NCBI RefSeq assembly: GCF_030403745.1
Contig: NZ_JAQMWP010000016.1
Coordinates: 62,001-126,000 of the forward strand
DNA length: 64,000 nucleotides
Source: Streptomyces sp. S.PB5
Lineage (GTDB): Bacteria > Actinomycetota > Actinomycetes > Streptomycetales > Streptomycetaceae
Direction of reading: 5' to 3'
Under the pieces are notes generated by a model that had not been told where the DNA came from, made no database searches, and worked only from the letters and a program-made list of their open reading frames with translations. Both the position numbers and the translations under genes were made by a program. This document shows, in pieces, positions 51,939 through 60,887 of the stretch (within the stretch, counting starts at the first letter, position 1; each line of letters starts with the position of its first letter).

Positions 51939-52568
51939 ACGTACGTGCAGGGCGACCGGTGCGTTCGCTGCGACGGGGTGTGCGCCACCACCGCGGCCGC
52001 CGAAAGCAGGGAGGTCGGCGAGTGCGATGGCGGTACCCCGCGTCCTGGCGGCCTCGGTGGCCCGGAGGGGGGCCGGAACGTCCATGACCACATGCCGGGC
52101 ATGTCGTCGGGCATGCCCGTGTCGGACGGATGGGCTGAGGCCAGCGGCAGCGCCACCTTCGTGCGTGCAGCGGCCGTGGCCGTGCGCGGGTGGCGAAGCT
52201 GACTCCGTTCTTGGTTCCGGTGGCGAACGTCCCGACCTCCGGGGCCGAGGGCAGCCTGCCGCCGAAGGAGTCCGGCAGCAGTGTGCGGGCCCGGTCGTCG
52301 GCTGCCGTGCTGGGGCCCGGTCGCTCGATGGCGGCGAGGGCTTGACGGACCGTCACCAGGTCCTGCCGCCCCTGTCCCTGCCGGCCCAGAACCCGCCCCC
52401 GCGGCGCCAATGCCCAGCTGTGCCCAACCGACCGCGCAGGCGCTGCCGGCGAGCGGGCCCCAGGGGTGGGCCGAACAGCCCTGGACGAAGGGACCCCCGG
52501 CAAGCCAGAGGCCCGCTCGGCCCCTGCCCACGCAGCACCCGCAGGAGCAGGCTCAGCAGTATCCACAG
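51939..52568. other. Gap without a recognised gene
   Basis: Over 600 bases with only antisense-like Arg/Pro-rich frames. A Pro/Gln-rich plus-strand frame near 52340-52601 ('QHPQEQAQQYPQIPGGG' at its end) could be the tail of a lost gene. Nothing else seen. Confidence 0.4.
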
Positions 52569-52585
52569 ATACCCGGTGGAGGTAT
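52569..52585. promoter_or_regulatory. Imperfect CsoR-like site
   Basis: ATACC-CGGTGGA-GGTAT, 38 bases before the start of the small protein gene at 52623. CsoR-family repressors bind ATACC...GGTAT with a G/C-rich centre; the spacing is a little off, so this is tentative. Compare the two much better sites at 62343 and 62402. Confidence 0.35.
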
Positions 52586-52622
52586 ACAAACAACCCGGTA
52601 ACGGGCATCCAAGGAGGACGCC

Positions 52623-52874
52623 ATGCAGCACAGGAACTTCGGCCTGTACGTGATCGCCGCGGCGATCCTCGTCGTGGGACTCGTCGCGCTGGGGGCACCT
52701 CTGAGCACCCTGCTGTTCCTGGCCGTCTTCGCCGCCTGCCCGCTGATGATGATGTTCATGATGCGCGGCATGCACGGAGGCGACGGCCACGACCAGCACA
52801 GCGGCCACGAAGGTCACCAGCACGACGACCGCCCCACCGACGACAGCCAGGACCGGCTGCACAAGCGCCTGTGA
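52623..52874 (+). CDS. Small Met/His-rich membrane protein (DUF2933-like)
   Basis: An 83-residue protein from ATG 52623 (AAGGAGG upstream). Two short helices (about 8-28 and 30-48) end 'ACPLMMMFMMRGMHGGDGHD', followed by a His-rich tail ('QHSGHEGHQHDD'). It shares the CP-x-MMxFMMRG motif with the protein at 48170. Probable metal-binding membrane protein; the function is inferred from residues and neighbours. Confidence 0.8.
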   Translation: MQHRNFGLYVIAAAILVVGLVALGAPLSTLLFLAVFAACPLMMMFMMRGMHGGDGHDQHSGHEGHQHDDRPTDDSQDRLHKRL

Positions 52875-52916
52875 CCGGCCCTCGCGCCGGGCCCGGGCCA
52901 GGGAGGCGGTGAGGTG

Positions 52917-53083
52917 CGATCACCACGCTGATCGGCGCGCTGCTGTTCGTACTGGTGATGGCCGGTCTCGTCCACGACACGGTGCGACTGCTGACCGGCC
53001 GGATCGACGCCGTCACCCACCGCCGTCGAATGACCGGCCTCGTTCACCGCACGCCCCCCTCTCAGGGAGTTCGTCATGGCTGA
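52917..53083 (+). other. Single-helix frame without a start
   Basis: Reads 'AITTLIGALLFVLVMAGLVH' then 'DTVRLLTGRIDAVTHRRRM' to a stop overlapping the next gene. A stop lies just upstream and no start codon is usable, so it appears to be the remains of a small membrane protein gene. A similar scrap lies at about 48430, after the paralogous small protein. Confidence 0.4.
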
Positions 53084-53777
53084 CGCCGCCTACGGCCTCT
53101 GGCCGCTGGTGATCCTCAACACCATCCTGTTCATCGTCTTCGCCGCCAGTCTGTTCCACCCCAAGACCAAGCGGGACTGGCGGGCCATGGGCGCCTATTC
53201 GGCGTTCCTGGTCGCCCTGTTCACCGAGATGTACGGCACCCCGCTGACCATCTATCTGCTGGGCAGCTGGCTCGGCTCTCAGTTCCCGCTCCTCAAGGAC
53301 ACCCACGCGGGCGGCCACCTGTGGAACGACCTGATCAACTGGCAGGGCGACCCGCACCTGAGCCCCTTCCACCTGGCCTCTTACGTCGGGATCGGTGTCG
53401 GCTTCTGGCTCATCGCCACGGCCTGGAAGGTCCTGCACGAAGCCTCCCAGCACAACCGCCTCGCCACCACCGGCCCGTACGCCTGGGTGCGTCACCCTCA
53501 GTACGACGGCTTCCTGCTCATCATGATCGGCTTCCTGCTGCAGTGGCCGACCATCCCCACCGTGATCATGTTCCCGGTCCTGGTGGTGGTCTACGTTCGT
53601 CTGGCCCGCAGCGAGGAACGTGAGGTCGCCAAGGAGTTCGGCGACGACTGGGCCGCCTACGCCGTTCACACACCCGCCTTCTGGCCCCGCTTCCGCCGCC
53701 TCGACCAGCCGCACCACCGCCCCACCGGTACGTCCGCCCATAGGCCCGGCATCCGCCCGCCGACGGCCCGAAGGTGA
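53076..53777 (+). CDS. Isoprenylcysteine carboxylmethyltransferase-family membrane methyltransferase
   Basis: A 233-residue membrane protein with about five helices. The C-terminal 'LATTGPYAWVRHPQYDGFLL' and 'ARSEEREVAKEFGDDWAAYA' are the SAM-binding signature of the ICMT/PEMT family. Related bacterial proteins methylate thiols, lipids or metalloids (MddA group). GGGAG precedes ATG 53076. Methylation of a thiol or metal(loid) would fit this neighbourhood, but that is only a possibility. Confidence 0.88.
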   Translation: MADAAYGLWPLVILNTILFIVFAASLFHPKTKRDWRAMGAYSAFLVALFTEMYGTPLTIYLLGSWLGSQFPLLKDTHAGGHLWNDLINWQGDPHLSPFHLASYVGIGVGFWLIATAWKVLHEASQHNRLATTGPYAWVRHPQYDGFLLIMIGFLLQWPTIPTVIMFPVLVVVYVRLARSEEREVAKEFGDDWAAYAVHTPAFWPRFRRLDQPHHRPTGTSAHRPGIRPPTARR

Positions 53778-53783
53778 CCTGTC

Positions 53784-54293
53784 ATGCAACCCCTGGCCTG
53801 GACCCTGGTCACGGCGCAGATCCTCACCACCGTCGCCTGCGCCATGCACCTGACGCGGCGCCACCGGAACGCTCCCACCGAGTTCCCGCGCACGATTCAC
53901 CGCACGGCCCCGGTCCTGCTCCTCACAGGCATGCTGCCACTCCCCGCTCTCCTCCCCATCGACGCACCCGCCCTGCTCTGGGCACTGTGGGGTGCCGGTT
54001 ACACCACCGCCGCCCTGGTCCATACCGCCGCGGACACCCACCGCGACCTCCCCCATGCGCAGGCAGCACAGCCCGGTCACCCGGCACGACGAGCATGCGA
54101 GAAGAGAGGCGAGCCGCATGAACGCCGACACACTCTCGGGCACAGGCTCCACATCAGCCGCAACCACCGGCGGCGCGCTCCTGGAAGCCCTCGGGATCGA
54201 GAAGGCGTATCCGCGTTGGAGTGTGGCCGTGGCGCCGCCGGGCCGAGGTGCTGCGCGGCGCCGACGTGCCCCTTGCACCCGGCGAGGTCGTGA
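53784..54293 (+). CDS. Putative membrane protein, C-terminus run-on
   Basis: The first about 100 residues form a credible membrane protein with three helices ('WTLVTAQILTTVACAMHLTR', 'TAPVLLLTGMLPLPALLPID', 'LLWALWGAGYTTAALVHTAA'). After about residue 105 the sequence becomes Arg/His-rich and overlaps the ABC remnant, so the original stop near 54110 is probably lost. It follows the methyltransferase gene after 6 bases. Family not recognised. Confidence 0.5.
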   Translation: MQPLAWTLVTAQILTTVACAMHLTRRHRNAPTEFPRTIHRTAPVLLLTGMLPLPALLPIDAPALLWALWGAGYTTAALVHTAADTHRDLPHAQAAQPGHPARRACEKRGEPHERRHTLGHRLHISRNHRRRAPGSPRDREGVSALECGRGAAGPRCCAAPTCPLHPARS

Positions 54294-54700
54294 GGCTGGT
54301 CGGTGAGAACGGCTCCGGCGAAAGCACCCTGATGAAGATCCTCGTCGGCGCGCTGGCCGCGGACGCCGGCAGCGTGTCGTAGGCCGGGCGGCCGGGCTAC
54401 TGCCCGCAGGAACCCGTGGTCTACGGACGGCTCACCTGCGACGACCACTTCGAACTCTTCGGCCGCGCCTACGGAATGACGGGCGAGACCGCGCGCGAAG
54501 CCCGCAGGGGCCTGTACGCGGCGCTCGGCTTCGAGCGTTACGCGGCCACCCGCGCCGACCAGTTGTCGGGCGGCACCCTCTCCAAGCTCAACCTGGGCCT
54601 GCCGCTGCTGGCCGATCCCGACGTGCTGCTCCCCGCCAAGGCAGGGCGCCCGGACACTTCCGGCCGCCCTCACCGACCGCGTCCTGGTGAGGGCGGCCGT
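54118..54700 (+). pseudogene. ABC transporter ATPase gene, decayed
   Basis: ATG 54118 opens 'LLEALGIEKAYPRW'. After a frameshift near 54230 comes 'VLRGADVPLAPGEVVRLVGE' and 'NGSGESTLMKILVGALAADA', then an in-frame TAG near 54379, then 'GYCPQEPVVYGRLTCDDHFE' and the signature region 'DQLSGGTLSKLNLGLPLLAD'. The Walker A lysine is replaced by glutamate (GSGEST), and Walker B is lost ('PDVLLPAKAG'). Three independent lesions make it non-functional. Confidence 0.8.
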
Positions 54701-54702
54701 CG

Positions 54703-56184
54703 TCAGTGAGCCATGACCGGCCCCTGCGCCGGGTCCGGGCGCCCCTTCGGCAGGAGCAGCGCGCCGAGGGCGGCGGTCACCGCCGCGATGACCGCGCAGG
54801 CGGTGAAGGCGTTGTCGAAGCCGCTGGTCCCGGCCCCCGGGCCAGCCGCGCCGCCCTCCAGGCTCGCCCCGGCGATGGTGGAGATGACGGCGACGCCGAG
54901 CGCCGCGCCCAGCTCGTGCGAGGTGCTGACCAGTCCGGACGCGAGCCCCATGTCCTGGTGCGGCAGCCCGTTCATCGCGGCCGTGGTGGCACAGACGAAG
55001 GCGGTACCCAGTGCCAGCGACAGCAGCGCGAACCCGGGCACGAGGTCGGTCCAGACGCCGCTGTCGGCGTCCAGGCGGGTCAGCAGTGCCGCCCCTGCAG
55101 CGGTCAGGGCGAAGGCGAGAACGCCGACGGGCCGCCAGCCGAGCCGGGCGACCAGGTGAGAAGCGGCGTGCGCGCCGAGGGTGATGGCCACGGCCACCGG
55201 CAGGAACACGAGCCCCGTCTTCAACGCGCTGAACCCCAGGACGTGTTGGATGTAGAAGGAACTGAGGAAGAAGCTCGCGATCAGCAGACCAGACGCTGCC
55301 AGCATCACCACGCTGCCCCCGACGAGCGAGCGGCGCGCGAACAACGCCAGGCGTACGAGGGGTTCGCGCACCCTCCGTTCGATCGCGATGAAGCCGGCTG
55401 CCGCGAGCGCGGCACCGATCAGCGGGAGCCAGGAGCCGACCGCGTCGAAGCCGTCATCGCGGGCCTGCACGAGGCCGTAGATCAACAGGCCTGGCGCGGC
55501 GGTGAGGGTGAGCGCACCCGGAAGGTCGAGCGAAGAGCCCGTACCCGAAGGGGAAGACAGGGAGGGCGCGTTGCCCAGCAGAGCCGGTACGCCGAAGAGC
55601 GCGACCAGCCCCACGGGAACGTTGATGAAGAACACCCACTCCCAGCCCGGCCCGGACACGAAGACCCCACCTAGCAGCACACCCACGGCGGAGCCGGCGC
55701 CTCCGATCGCGGCCCACGCGCCGAGGGCCTTGTTGCGGTCGGGGCCGTGGAAGAGGGCCGTGACGATGGCCATCGCCGCCGGTGACATCAGCGCCGCGCC
55801 GGCGCCTTGGGCCGAGCGGGCCGCGATGAGCATGCCCCCGCCCACGGCGAGTCCGGAGGCTATGGAGGCGGCGGTGAACACCGTGAGCCCGGCGAGGAAG
55901 GCGCGCGGTTTCCCGATCGTGTCCGCGAGCCGTCCGCCGAGCAGCAGCAGACTGCCGAAGAAGAGGGTGTATGCGGTGACGACCCAGGTGAGTCCCGAGC
56001 CGGTCAGGTCGAGGTCCTCACCGATGGTCGGCAGGGCGACGTTGATGACGGTCACGTCCGCGATCAGCATGAACTGGGCGAGGCAGAGCAGGGCCAACAG
56101 CCGCCACCGGTGGGGGTGTTCGGCGGAGGCGGGCGGCTCGTGCGGGTGCGGATCCGAGTGGGCTGTTCCCGGTGCGTGGCTCAT
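54703..56184 (-). CDS. MFS transporter, DHA2 (14-helix) drug-efflux type
   Basis: A 493-residue exporter. 'QFMLIADVTVINVALPTIGE' and 'WVVTAYTLFFGSLLLLGGRL' followed by 'ADTIGKPRAFLAG' are the EmrB/QacA hallmarks, and 'GPGWEWVFFINVPVGLVAL' is motif C. About 14 helices. Its ATG overlaps the stop of the frameshifted MFS gene upstream by 4 bases, so the two were cotranscribed under the TetR gene. Confidence 0.9.
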   Translation of the reverse strand: MSHAPGTAHSDPHPHEPPASAEHPHRWRLLALLCLAQFMLIADVTVINVALPTIGEDLDLTGSGLTWVVTAYTLFFGSLLLLGGRLADTIGKPRAFLAGLTVFTAASIASGLAVGGGMLIAARSAQGAGAALMSPAAMAIVTALFHGPDRNKALGAWAAIGGAGSAVGVLLGGVFVSGPGWEWVFFINVPVGLVALFGVPALLGNAPSLSSPSGTGSSLDLPGALTLTAAPGLLIYGLVQARDDGFDAVGSWLPLIGAALAAAGFIAIERRVREPLVRLALFARRSLVGGSVVMLAASGLLIASFFLSSFYIQHVLGFSALKTGLVFLPVAVAITLGAHAASHLVARLGWRPVGVLAFALTAAGAALLTRLDADSGVWTDLVPGFALLSLALGTAFVCATTAAMNGLPHQDMGLASGLVSTSHELGAALGVAVISTIAGASLEGGAAGPGAGTSGFDNAFTACAVIAAVTAALGALLLPKGRPDPAQGPVMAH

Positions 56185-57733
56185 GACTGGTCTCCCGAGT
56201 CGTCGGAGTGGATACGGCGTGGCGCGAGGACGAGGACGCTCAAGGCGCCGAGCAGGGCTATCGAGGCGGTGGTGAACATGGCCGGGCCGAGTCCCGCGGT
56301 GAACGCGTCCCGGGCAGCGCGTGCGACGGCGGCTCCCGCCTGCTCCGGCAGCCGTCCGGCACCAGTGAGTGCCGCCCCGAGCGAGTCGTGCGCGGCCGCC
56401 TCCTCACCCGGACCGAGCGCGCTGCGGGCGAGTTCGCTGCGATAGCGGTCGGCAAGCACACTGCCGGTGACTGCGCCCCCGAGCGCCGCGCCGAACTGAA
56501 TGGCGGTGCTGTCGACCGCCGGTCCCACGCCCAGAGCACGCCCCGGCAGCGTGCCCACGATGGCGTCGGAGGTGGATGTGATGACGAATCCGGCGCCGGC
56601 GCCCAGCACCACGACCGCTACGAGAACCCGGCCGTAACCGTCACCGGTGTTCGTCGTGGCGAACACGGCCAAGGCCGCGGCCACCAAGACGAGTCCGGCG
56701 GCTGCGACGTACCTCAGTCCCAGCCGCTGCACGAGCGCCCCTGCCATCGGCCCGGCCACCAAGAGGGCCAACGCCATGGGTCCGAGCCGCCAACCGGTCT
56801 GCGCGGCCGAGTAGCCGAGGTTGAAGTGCAGATGCTGCACAAGGACGAAGAGCGTCCCGATCATCGCGAACGCCCCCAGCATGATCAGCGCCGCCCCGAC
56901 GGTCAGACCGCGATGGCAAAGGATTCCCAGCGGCAGCAAGGGACTGGCGGCACGCCGCTCCCACCGCACGAACACCACGACAAGCACAGTGGCCGTGCCA
57001 AAAGTGCCGAGAACCAGTGGATCGGTCCACCCCTCGCCCGGCGCCCAGATGATCGCCCACAACAAGAAGGCGGGCCCCGCGACGGACAGCAGCGCGCCCA
57101 ACAGGTCGAGCCTGCGCCCACGCACGGCGGGTACGGCAGGAACCAGCAAGGCTCCGGCGACCAGCCCGGCGGCGCCGATGGGCAGGTTCACCAGAAAGAC
57201 CGAGCCCCACCAGAAGTGGTCCAGAAGGCACGCGGCCGGCGCGGGGTCGATGACGGTGGCGACGCCCACGGCGGCCGACCAGACACCGATCGCCTCGGTG
57301 CGCTCGGCGCTGTCCGTGAAGACGGTTGCGACGATCGCGAGCGTGGCAGGCATGATCAGCGCCTCGCCGATCCCCATGGCACCGCGAGCCACCAGTAACT
57401 GGGTGACCGATCCGGCGTAGGAGGCCCCACCGAGGCCCCGGTGAACAGCAGCAGCCCGGCCAGGAAAACCCGCTTGCGGCCGAGCCGGTCGGCGAGCCCG
57501 CCGCAGAAGAGCATCAGCACGCCGGCGAGAAGGGCGTAGATGCCGACGATCCACTGCAACTGACCTGCCGAGGCCCCGAGTTCACCCACGAGCGCGGGCA
57601 GCGCGACGTTGAGGACCGTGGTGTCGAGTCCGACGACGAGGAGGCTCACGCCGAGGACGGCCAGGACCAGCCAGCGCCTACGCGACGCCGGCGCAGGGGG
57701 CGGGATGGACGGGCGGACGACGACATCACTCAT
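56181..57733 (-). pseudogene. DHA2-type MFS transporter gene with a frameshift
   Basis: The N-terminal part from ATG 57733 reads 'LLVVGLDTTVLNVALPALVG' and 'LADRLGRKRVFLAGLLLFTG' but then leaves the family; the rest, from 'GASYAGSVTQLLVARGAMGI' to the stop at 56181, is in another frame. Restoring one G in the G-run (plus strand CCCC at 57425-57428) rejoins them into a normal protein of about 517 residues. Either a true one-base deletion in a homopolymer, a sequencing error, or slippage. The start lies inside an operator. Confidence 0.75.
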
Positions 57734-57781
57734 GAACTGCACAGTACAGTTCATCTAATCTGAACTCAACTGTTCAGTTCA
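57732..57781. promoter_or_regulatory. TetR operators between the MFS pair and the TetR gene
   Basis: ATGAACTG-N7-CAGTTCAT (57732-57754) has perfect 8-bp arms and covers the MFS start codon. A second dyad, AACTG-TT-CAGTT (57768-57779), sits in a stretch with TGAAC/GTTCA repeats next to the TetR gene. Two sites, one for each divergent gene, fit repression of both. Confidence 0.75.
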
Positions 57782-57801
57782 CTTGAGGCTACGATACGTC
57801 C

Positions 57802-58467
57802 ATGGATCACGAGGCAGCCGCCAGCAGACGCCCTCCCTCCGGAGTGCGAGCCGAGCAGAAGCGCGCCGCGATCGTCGAGGCCGCGCGCAAGACCTTCCTC
57901 AAGGAGGGATTCGCCGCCGGCGTGGACCTCATCGCCGCCAACGCGGGCGTGTCCAAGGTGACGATCTACAACCACTTCGGCAGCAAGGAAGCCCTGTTCA
58001 CCGCCGTCATCGCGGACGCTCTCGACGCACCGCTCGGCGCGACGGTGGTGGCCGCGATCGACCGTCTCGCCGACGCAGACGACCTGCGCCAGGCCCTCAC
58101 CGAAGCGGCCCAGGCCTGGGTCAAAGGTGTTCGGGACAACCCCGACGTCCTGGCCATGCGCAACCTCGTCACTCGGGAACTGCCGCGCTTCCCCGAGCTC
58201 GGCAAGGCCTGGCAGCATCAGGCCCCCGGGGGTCATCACCCAGCCCTGGCCGCCGCGCTGCGGCAGTTGGAGGCCAAGGGCCGGCTCACCATCCCCGATC
58301 TGGAGGTGGCGATCATTCAGCTCTACTCACTGATGCTGTATCCCCACCTGGTCTTCAGCGCATACGGCACCGAGCTCGACGCGAACCTGAGCGACCGGTT
58401 GATCGCGCATGGCGTGGAGATGTTCCTGAGCCACTACGCGCCAAGTGATCCGAGCCCGGTCCGCTGA
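57802..58467 (+). CDS. TetR-family transcriptional regulator
   Basis: A 221-residue regulator. 'KRAAIVEAARKTFLKEGFAA' and 'DLIAANAGVSKVTIYNHFGS' are the DNA-binding helices. The C-terminal domain ('MRNLVTRELPRFPELGKAWQ') is of the AefR-like type. Divergent from the two MFS efflux genes; likely repressor relieved by an exported compound. Confidence 0.92.
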   Translation: MDHEAAASRRPPSGVRAEQKRAAIVEAARKTFLKEGFAAGVDLIAANAGVSKVTIYNHFGSKEALFTAVIADALDAPLGATVVAAIDRLADADDLRQALTEAAQAWVKGVRDNPDVLAMRNLVTRELPRFPELGKAWQHQAPGGHHPALAAALRQLEAKGRLTIPDLEVAIIQLYSLMLYPHLVFSAYGTELDANLSDRLIAHGVEMFLSHYAPSDPSPVR

Positions 58468-58615
58468 CTCGGGCACGGTACCCATGGGGGATGTTCACCC
58501 AGGCCGCCGATTCACCGGTGATGATGAGGATTCTTGGAAACGGGTCTGGCGACATCTCGTGACGGTCACGATCGACACCGGGTAGCGATCGCTGCGGAGC
58601 GGGAATGCCCTGGTC

Positions 58616-59250
58616 ATGCGGGACTTATCCGTACTGAAGGAGGCTCTGCTGCCGGAGGCGGTGGGGCTGATGCTCGACCGGTTCACCGACACGGACGGGC
58701 TGGTCGTGGTCGAAGCCCACAGTTCTGTCGGGGAGGTGGCGTGTCCCGACTGTGCGGAGGCCTCCCGGCGGGTGCACAGCCGGTATCAGCGCCGCCTCGC
58801 TGAACTGCCCGTCGGCGGGCGGCGGTTGGTAGTCCGGCTGATGGTACGCCGGTTCTTCTGTGACACCGCGGACTGCCCGCGCCGTACGTTCGTCGCGCAG
58901 GTCGAGGGCCTGACCTCGAAGTATGCCCGTGCCGGGCCTGGAGTGAAGGGGTGGTGGCGGGCCGTCGCGCTTGCGGTGGGCGGCCGTCCGGGGACGCGGT
59001 TATGCCGCGTCCTGGCGGCGCCGACCGGACGGGCCCGGCTGTTCGGGCAGCTGCAGGCACCAGCCGTTCCGTCTCACAGTCCGCGGGTGCTTGGCATCGA
59101 CGACTTCGCATTCCGCCGGTCCCGGACGCATGGGACCACCATCTTGGACGTCGAGCAGTCCACGGTCATCGACGTACTGCCGGACCGCGCCAGCGAGACC
59201 CTTGCCGCCTGGCTGACCGCACACCCCGGGCCCGGATCGTGTGCAACCGG
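58616..59250 (+). pseudogene. ISL3-family transposase, N-terminal part
   Basis: About 210 codons. The zinc-finger region 'EVACPDCAEASRRVHSRYQR' and 'DTADCPRRTFVAQVEGLTSK' is followed by 'VLGIDDFAFRRSRTHGTTIL' and 'VIDVLPDRASETLAAWLTAH', the first DDE strand. The frame then changes near 59240 and the catalytic C-terminal half is missing. No clear terminal inverted repeats were seen. It may be the missing half of an element such as the one whose C-terminal part lies at 43525, but the two need not come from one copy. Confidence 0.8.
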
Positions 59251-59339
59251 TTTCCGACGACACGCGACGAGCGCGGCCGACCACACCCGGCCGGACGACC
59301 CGGTCTGAACACCACACATACGAACCCGACATCACCTCC

Positions 59340-60017
59340 CTATTCCGCGGCGATCCAGTGCTCGAACGCCGCCAGGTGCCGCTCGGAGGCGGCGAGCAGG
59401 TTGGTGTACACCTGGCGCGTGTCCGGGGCGGTCAGCCCGGACAGCGCCTTTTTCAGAGCGGCGATGTCCTCGGTCTCGACCGTGCGCCCGGCCTTGAGGG
59501 CCCCGGACAGGCTGTCCTCGCCCTGCTTCAACAGCCGGTCGTAGGTGGCCTGCACGGCCGGGTCGGTGAACTCACCGGCCGGCTTGCCGGCGGTCGGGTC
59601 GGTGACGTCGTAGCGGTCCAGCAGGGTGCGCACGGCGCTCAGGTGGCTGGTCTCTGCCGCAGCGATCCGTTCGAAGACATGTACGTCGTAGCGTGCGGCG
59701 AACGCGGTGTAGAGGTCGTGCGCGAGTTTCTCCTCTTCCGCCATGTCCGCCAGCGTGGTCTTCTGGGCCGCGGTCAGGGTGCCCTGCGCGGCGAGGGCGG
59801 TGTAGCCGGTGCAGCTCCCGTCGTGGCGGGCATCGTGCATGCCCTCACCGTGCCGTTCGGCGTGGTGCTGACGGCCCGTCATCGTCTGCTGCTGCATGGT
59901 GGTGCCCGGCGCCGGGGTGTCGTCGGTGCCCGCCGCCACCGCGCCGCCGGCCAGCACTCCGCCGATGGCGAGCATGCCCGCGGTGACAGCCGTCGCGATC
60001 CTGACGTTGCGCTTCAT
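59340..60017 (-). CDS. DUF2202 (ferritin-like) secreted protein
   Basis: A 225-residue protein from ATG 60017 after GAGGAGG. A signal peptide ('VTAGMLAIGGVLAGGAVAAG') precedes a Met/His/Gln-rich linker ('TMQQQTMTGRQHHAERHGEG'). The DUF2202 domain has 'LADMAEEEKLAHDLYTAFAA' and 'RIAAAETSHLSAVRTLLDRY', with the Glu/His positions of a ferritin-like four-helix bundle. Likely binds a metal outside the membrane. Divergent from the two-component system that follows. Confidence 0.88.
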   Translation of the reverse strand: MKRNVRIATAVTAGMLAIGGVLAGGAVAAGTDDTPAPGTTMQQQTMTGRQHHAERHGEGMHDARHDGSCTGYTALAAQGTLTAAQKTTLADMAEEEKLAHDLYTAFAARYDVHVFERIAAAETSHLSAVRTLLDRYDVTDPTAGKPAGEFTDPAVQATYDRLLKQGEDSLSGALKAGRTVETEDIAALKKALSGLTAPDTRQVYTNLLAASERHLAAFEHWIAAE

Positions 60018-60182
60018 GGCGAACCTCCTCGAATCCGCGGGAGCGTCCTTGCGTTCCCGCACCGTCACCGTCGCGCCCGGTCCTGCAGTCGTCGTGCGCT
60101 GCGTGTGGAGACGGGATGGAGACGACCGCCGGGCGGGTTGGGGCTGTTCGGCCCCTCGCGGGGGCGGACACAGGACGCGTAG

Positions 60183-60887
60183 ATGTGGGACATGGCCGCC
60201 ACCGTGCTCGTCGTCGAGGACGAGAGGGAGATCCGTGACCTGCTGCGCCGCTACCTGGAGCGCGCGGGGTACGGGGTGCTGACGACCGGCTCGGGTGCGG
60301 AGGCGGTGCGGCTGCTCGGTGAGCCGGGGATCGATCTGACGCTGCTGGATCTGGGGCTGCCGGACGTGGACGGGGACGAGGTGCTGCGCGAGGCGCGCGA
60401 GCGCGGCCGGGTGCCGGTGGTGGTGCTGACCGCGCGTACGACCGTCGAGGATCGTATCCACGGGCTGCGGCTGGGCGCCGACGACTATGTGACCAAGCCG
60501 TTCAGTCCCACCGAGGTGGTGCTGCGAGTGGGTGCGGTGCTGCAGCGGGTCGGAGGTACGGCGACGACGGCGGCATCCGTCGTGTCGTACGGCGACGGAC
60601 GGCTGCGGATCGACGAGGCGCGGCACGAGGCGGTACTGGATGGCTGTTCCCTGGAGTTGACGCCCACCGAGTGGGGTCTGCTGACCGCGCTGGCTTCGGT
60701 GCCCGGTCGGGTGTTCTCGCGCTATGAGCTGGTCAACCGGGTGCGCGGCTATGAGTTCGCCGGGTACGAGCGGACGATCGACTCGCATGTGAAGAATCTG
60801 CGGCACAAGCTCGGGGAGGCCGGCACCGACCTGGTGGTGACTGTGCTGGGCGTGGGCTATCGGCTGGGGTGGTCCCGTGACCCGTGA
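60183..60887 (+). CDS. OmpR/PhoB-type response regulator
   Basis: A 234-residue regulator (ATG 60183 or ATG 60192). The receiver has 'VVEDEREIRD', phospho-acceptor in 'LTLLDLGLPDVDG' and lysine in 'VTKPFSPTE'. The winged-helix domain ends 'LVVTVLGVGYRLGWSRDP'. It overlaps the kinase gene by 11 bases. Facing a metal-binding-type secreted protein, it may control it. Confidence 0.92.
   Translation: MWDMAATVLVVEDEREIRDLLRRYLERAGYGVLTTGSGAEAVRLLGEPGIDLTLLDLGLPDVDGDEVLREARERGRVPVVVLTARTTVEDRIHGLRLGADDYVTKPFSPTEVVLRVGAVLQRVGGTATTAASVVSYGDGRLRIDEARHEAVLDGCSLELTPTEWGLLTALASVPGRVFSRYELVNRVRGYEFAGYERTIDSHVKNLRHKLGEAGTDLVVTVLGVGYRLGWSRDP

Noticed and set aside
52281..52601. Pro/Gln-rich plus-strand frame before the small Met-rich protein
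   Set aside because: Low complexity and no ribosome site; kept only as a possible lost tail.
43525..59250. Idea that the ISL3 fragments at 43525 and 58616 are halves of one element split by a rearrangement
   Set aside because: They encode complementary halves and lie on opposite strands, but no shared border sequence was found, so two separate copies are equally likely.
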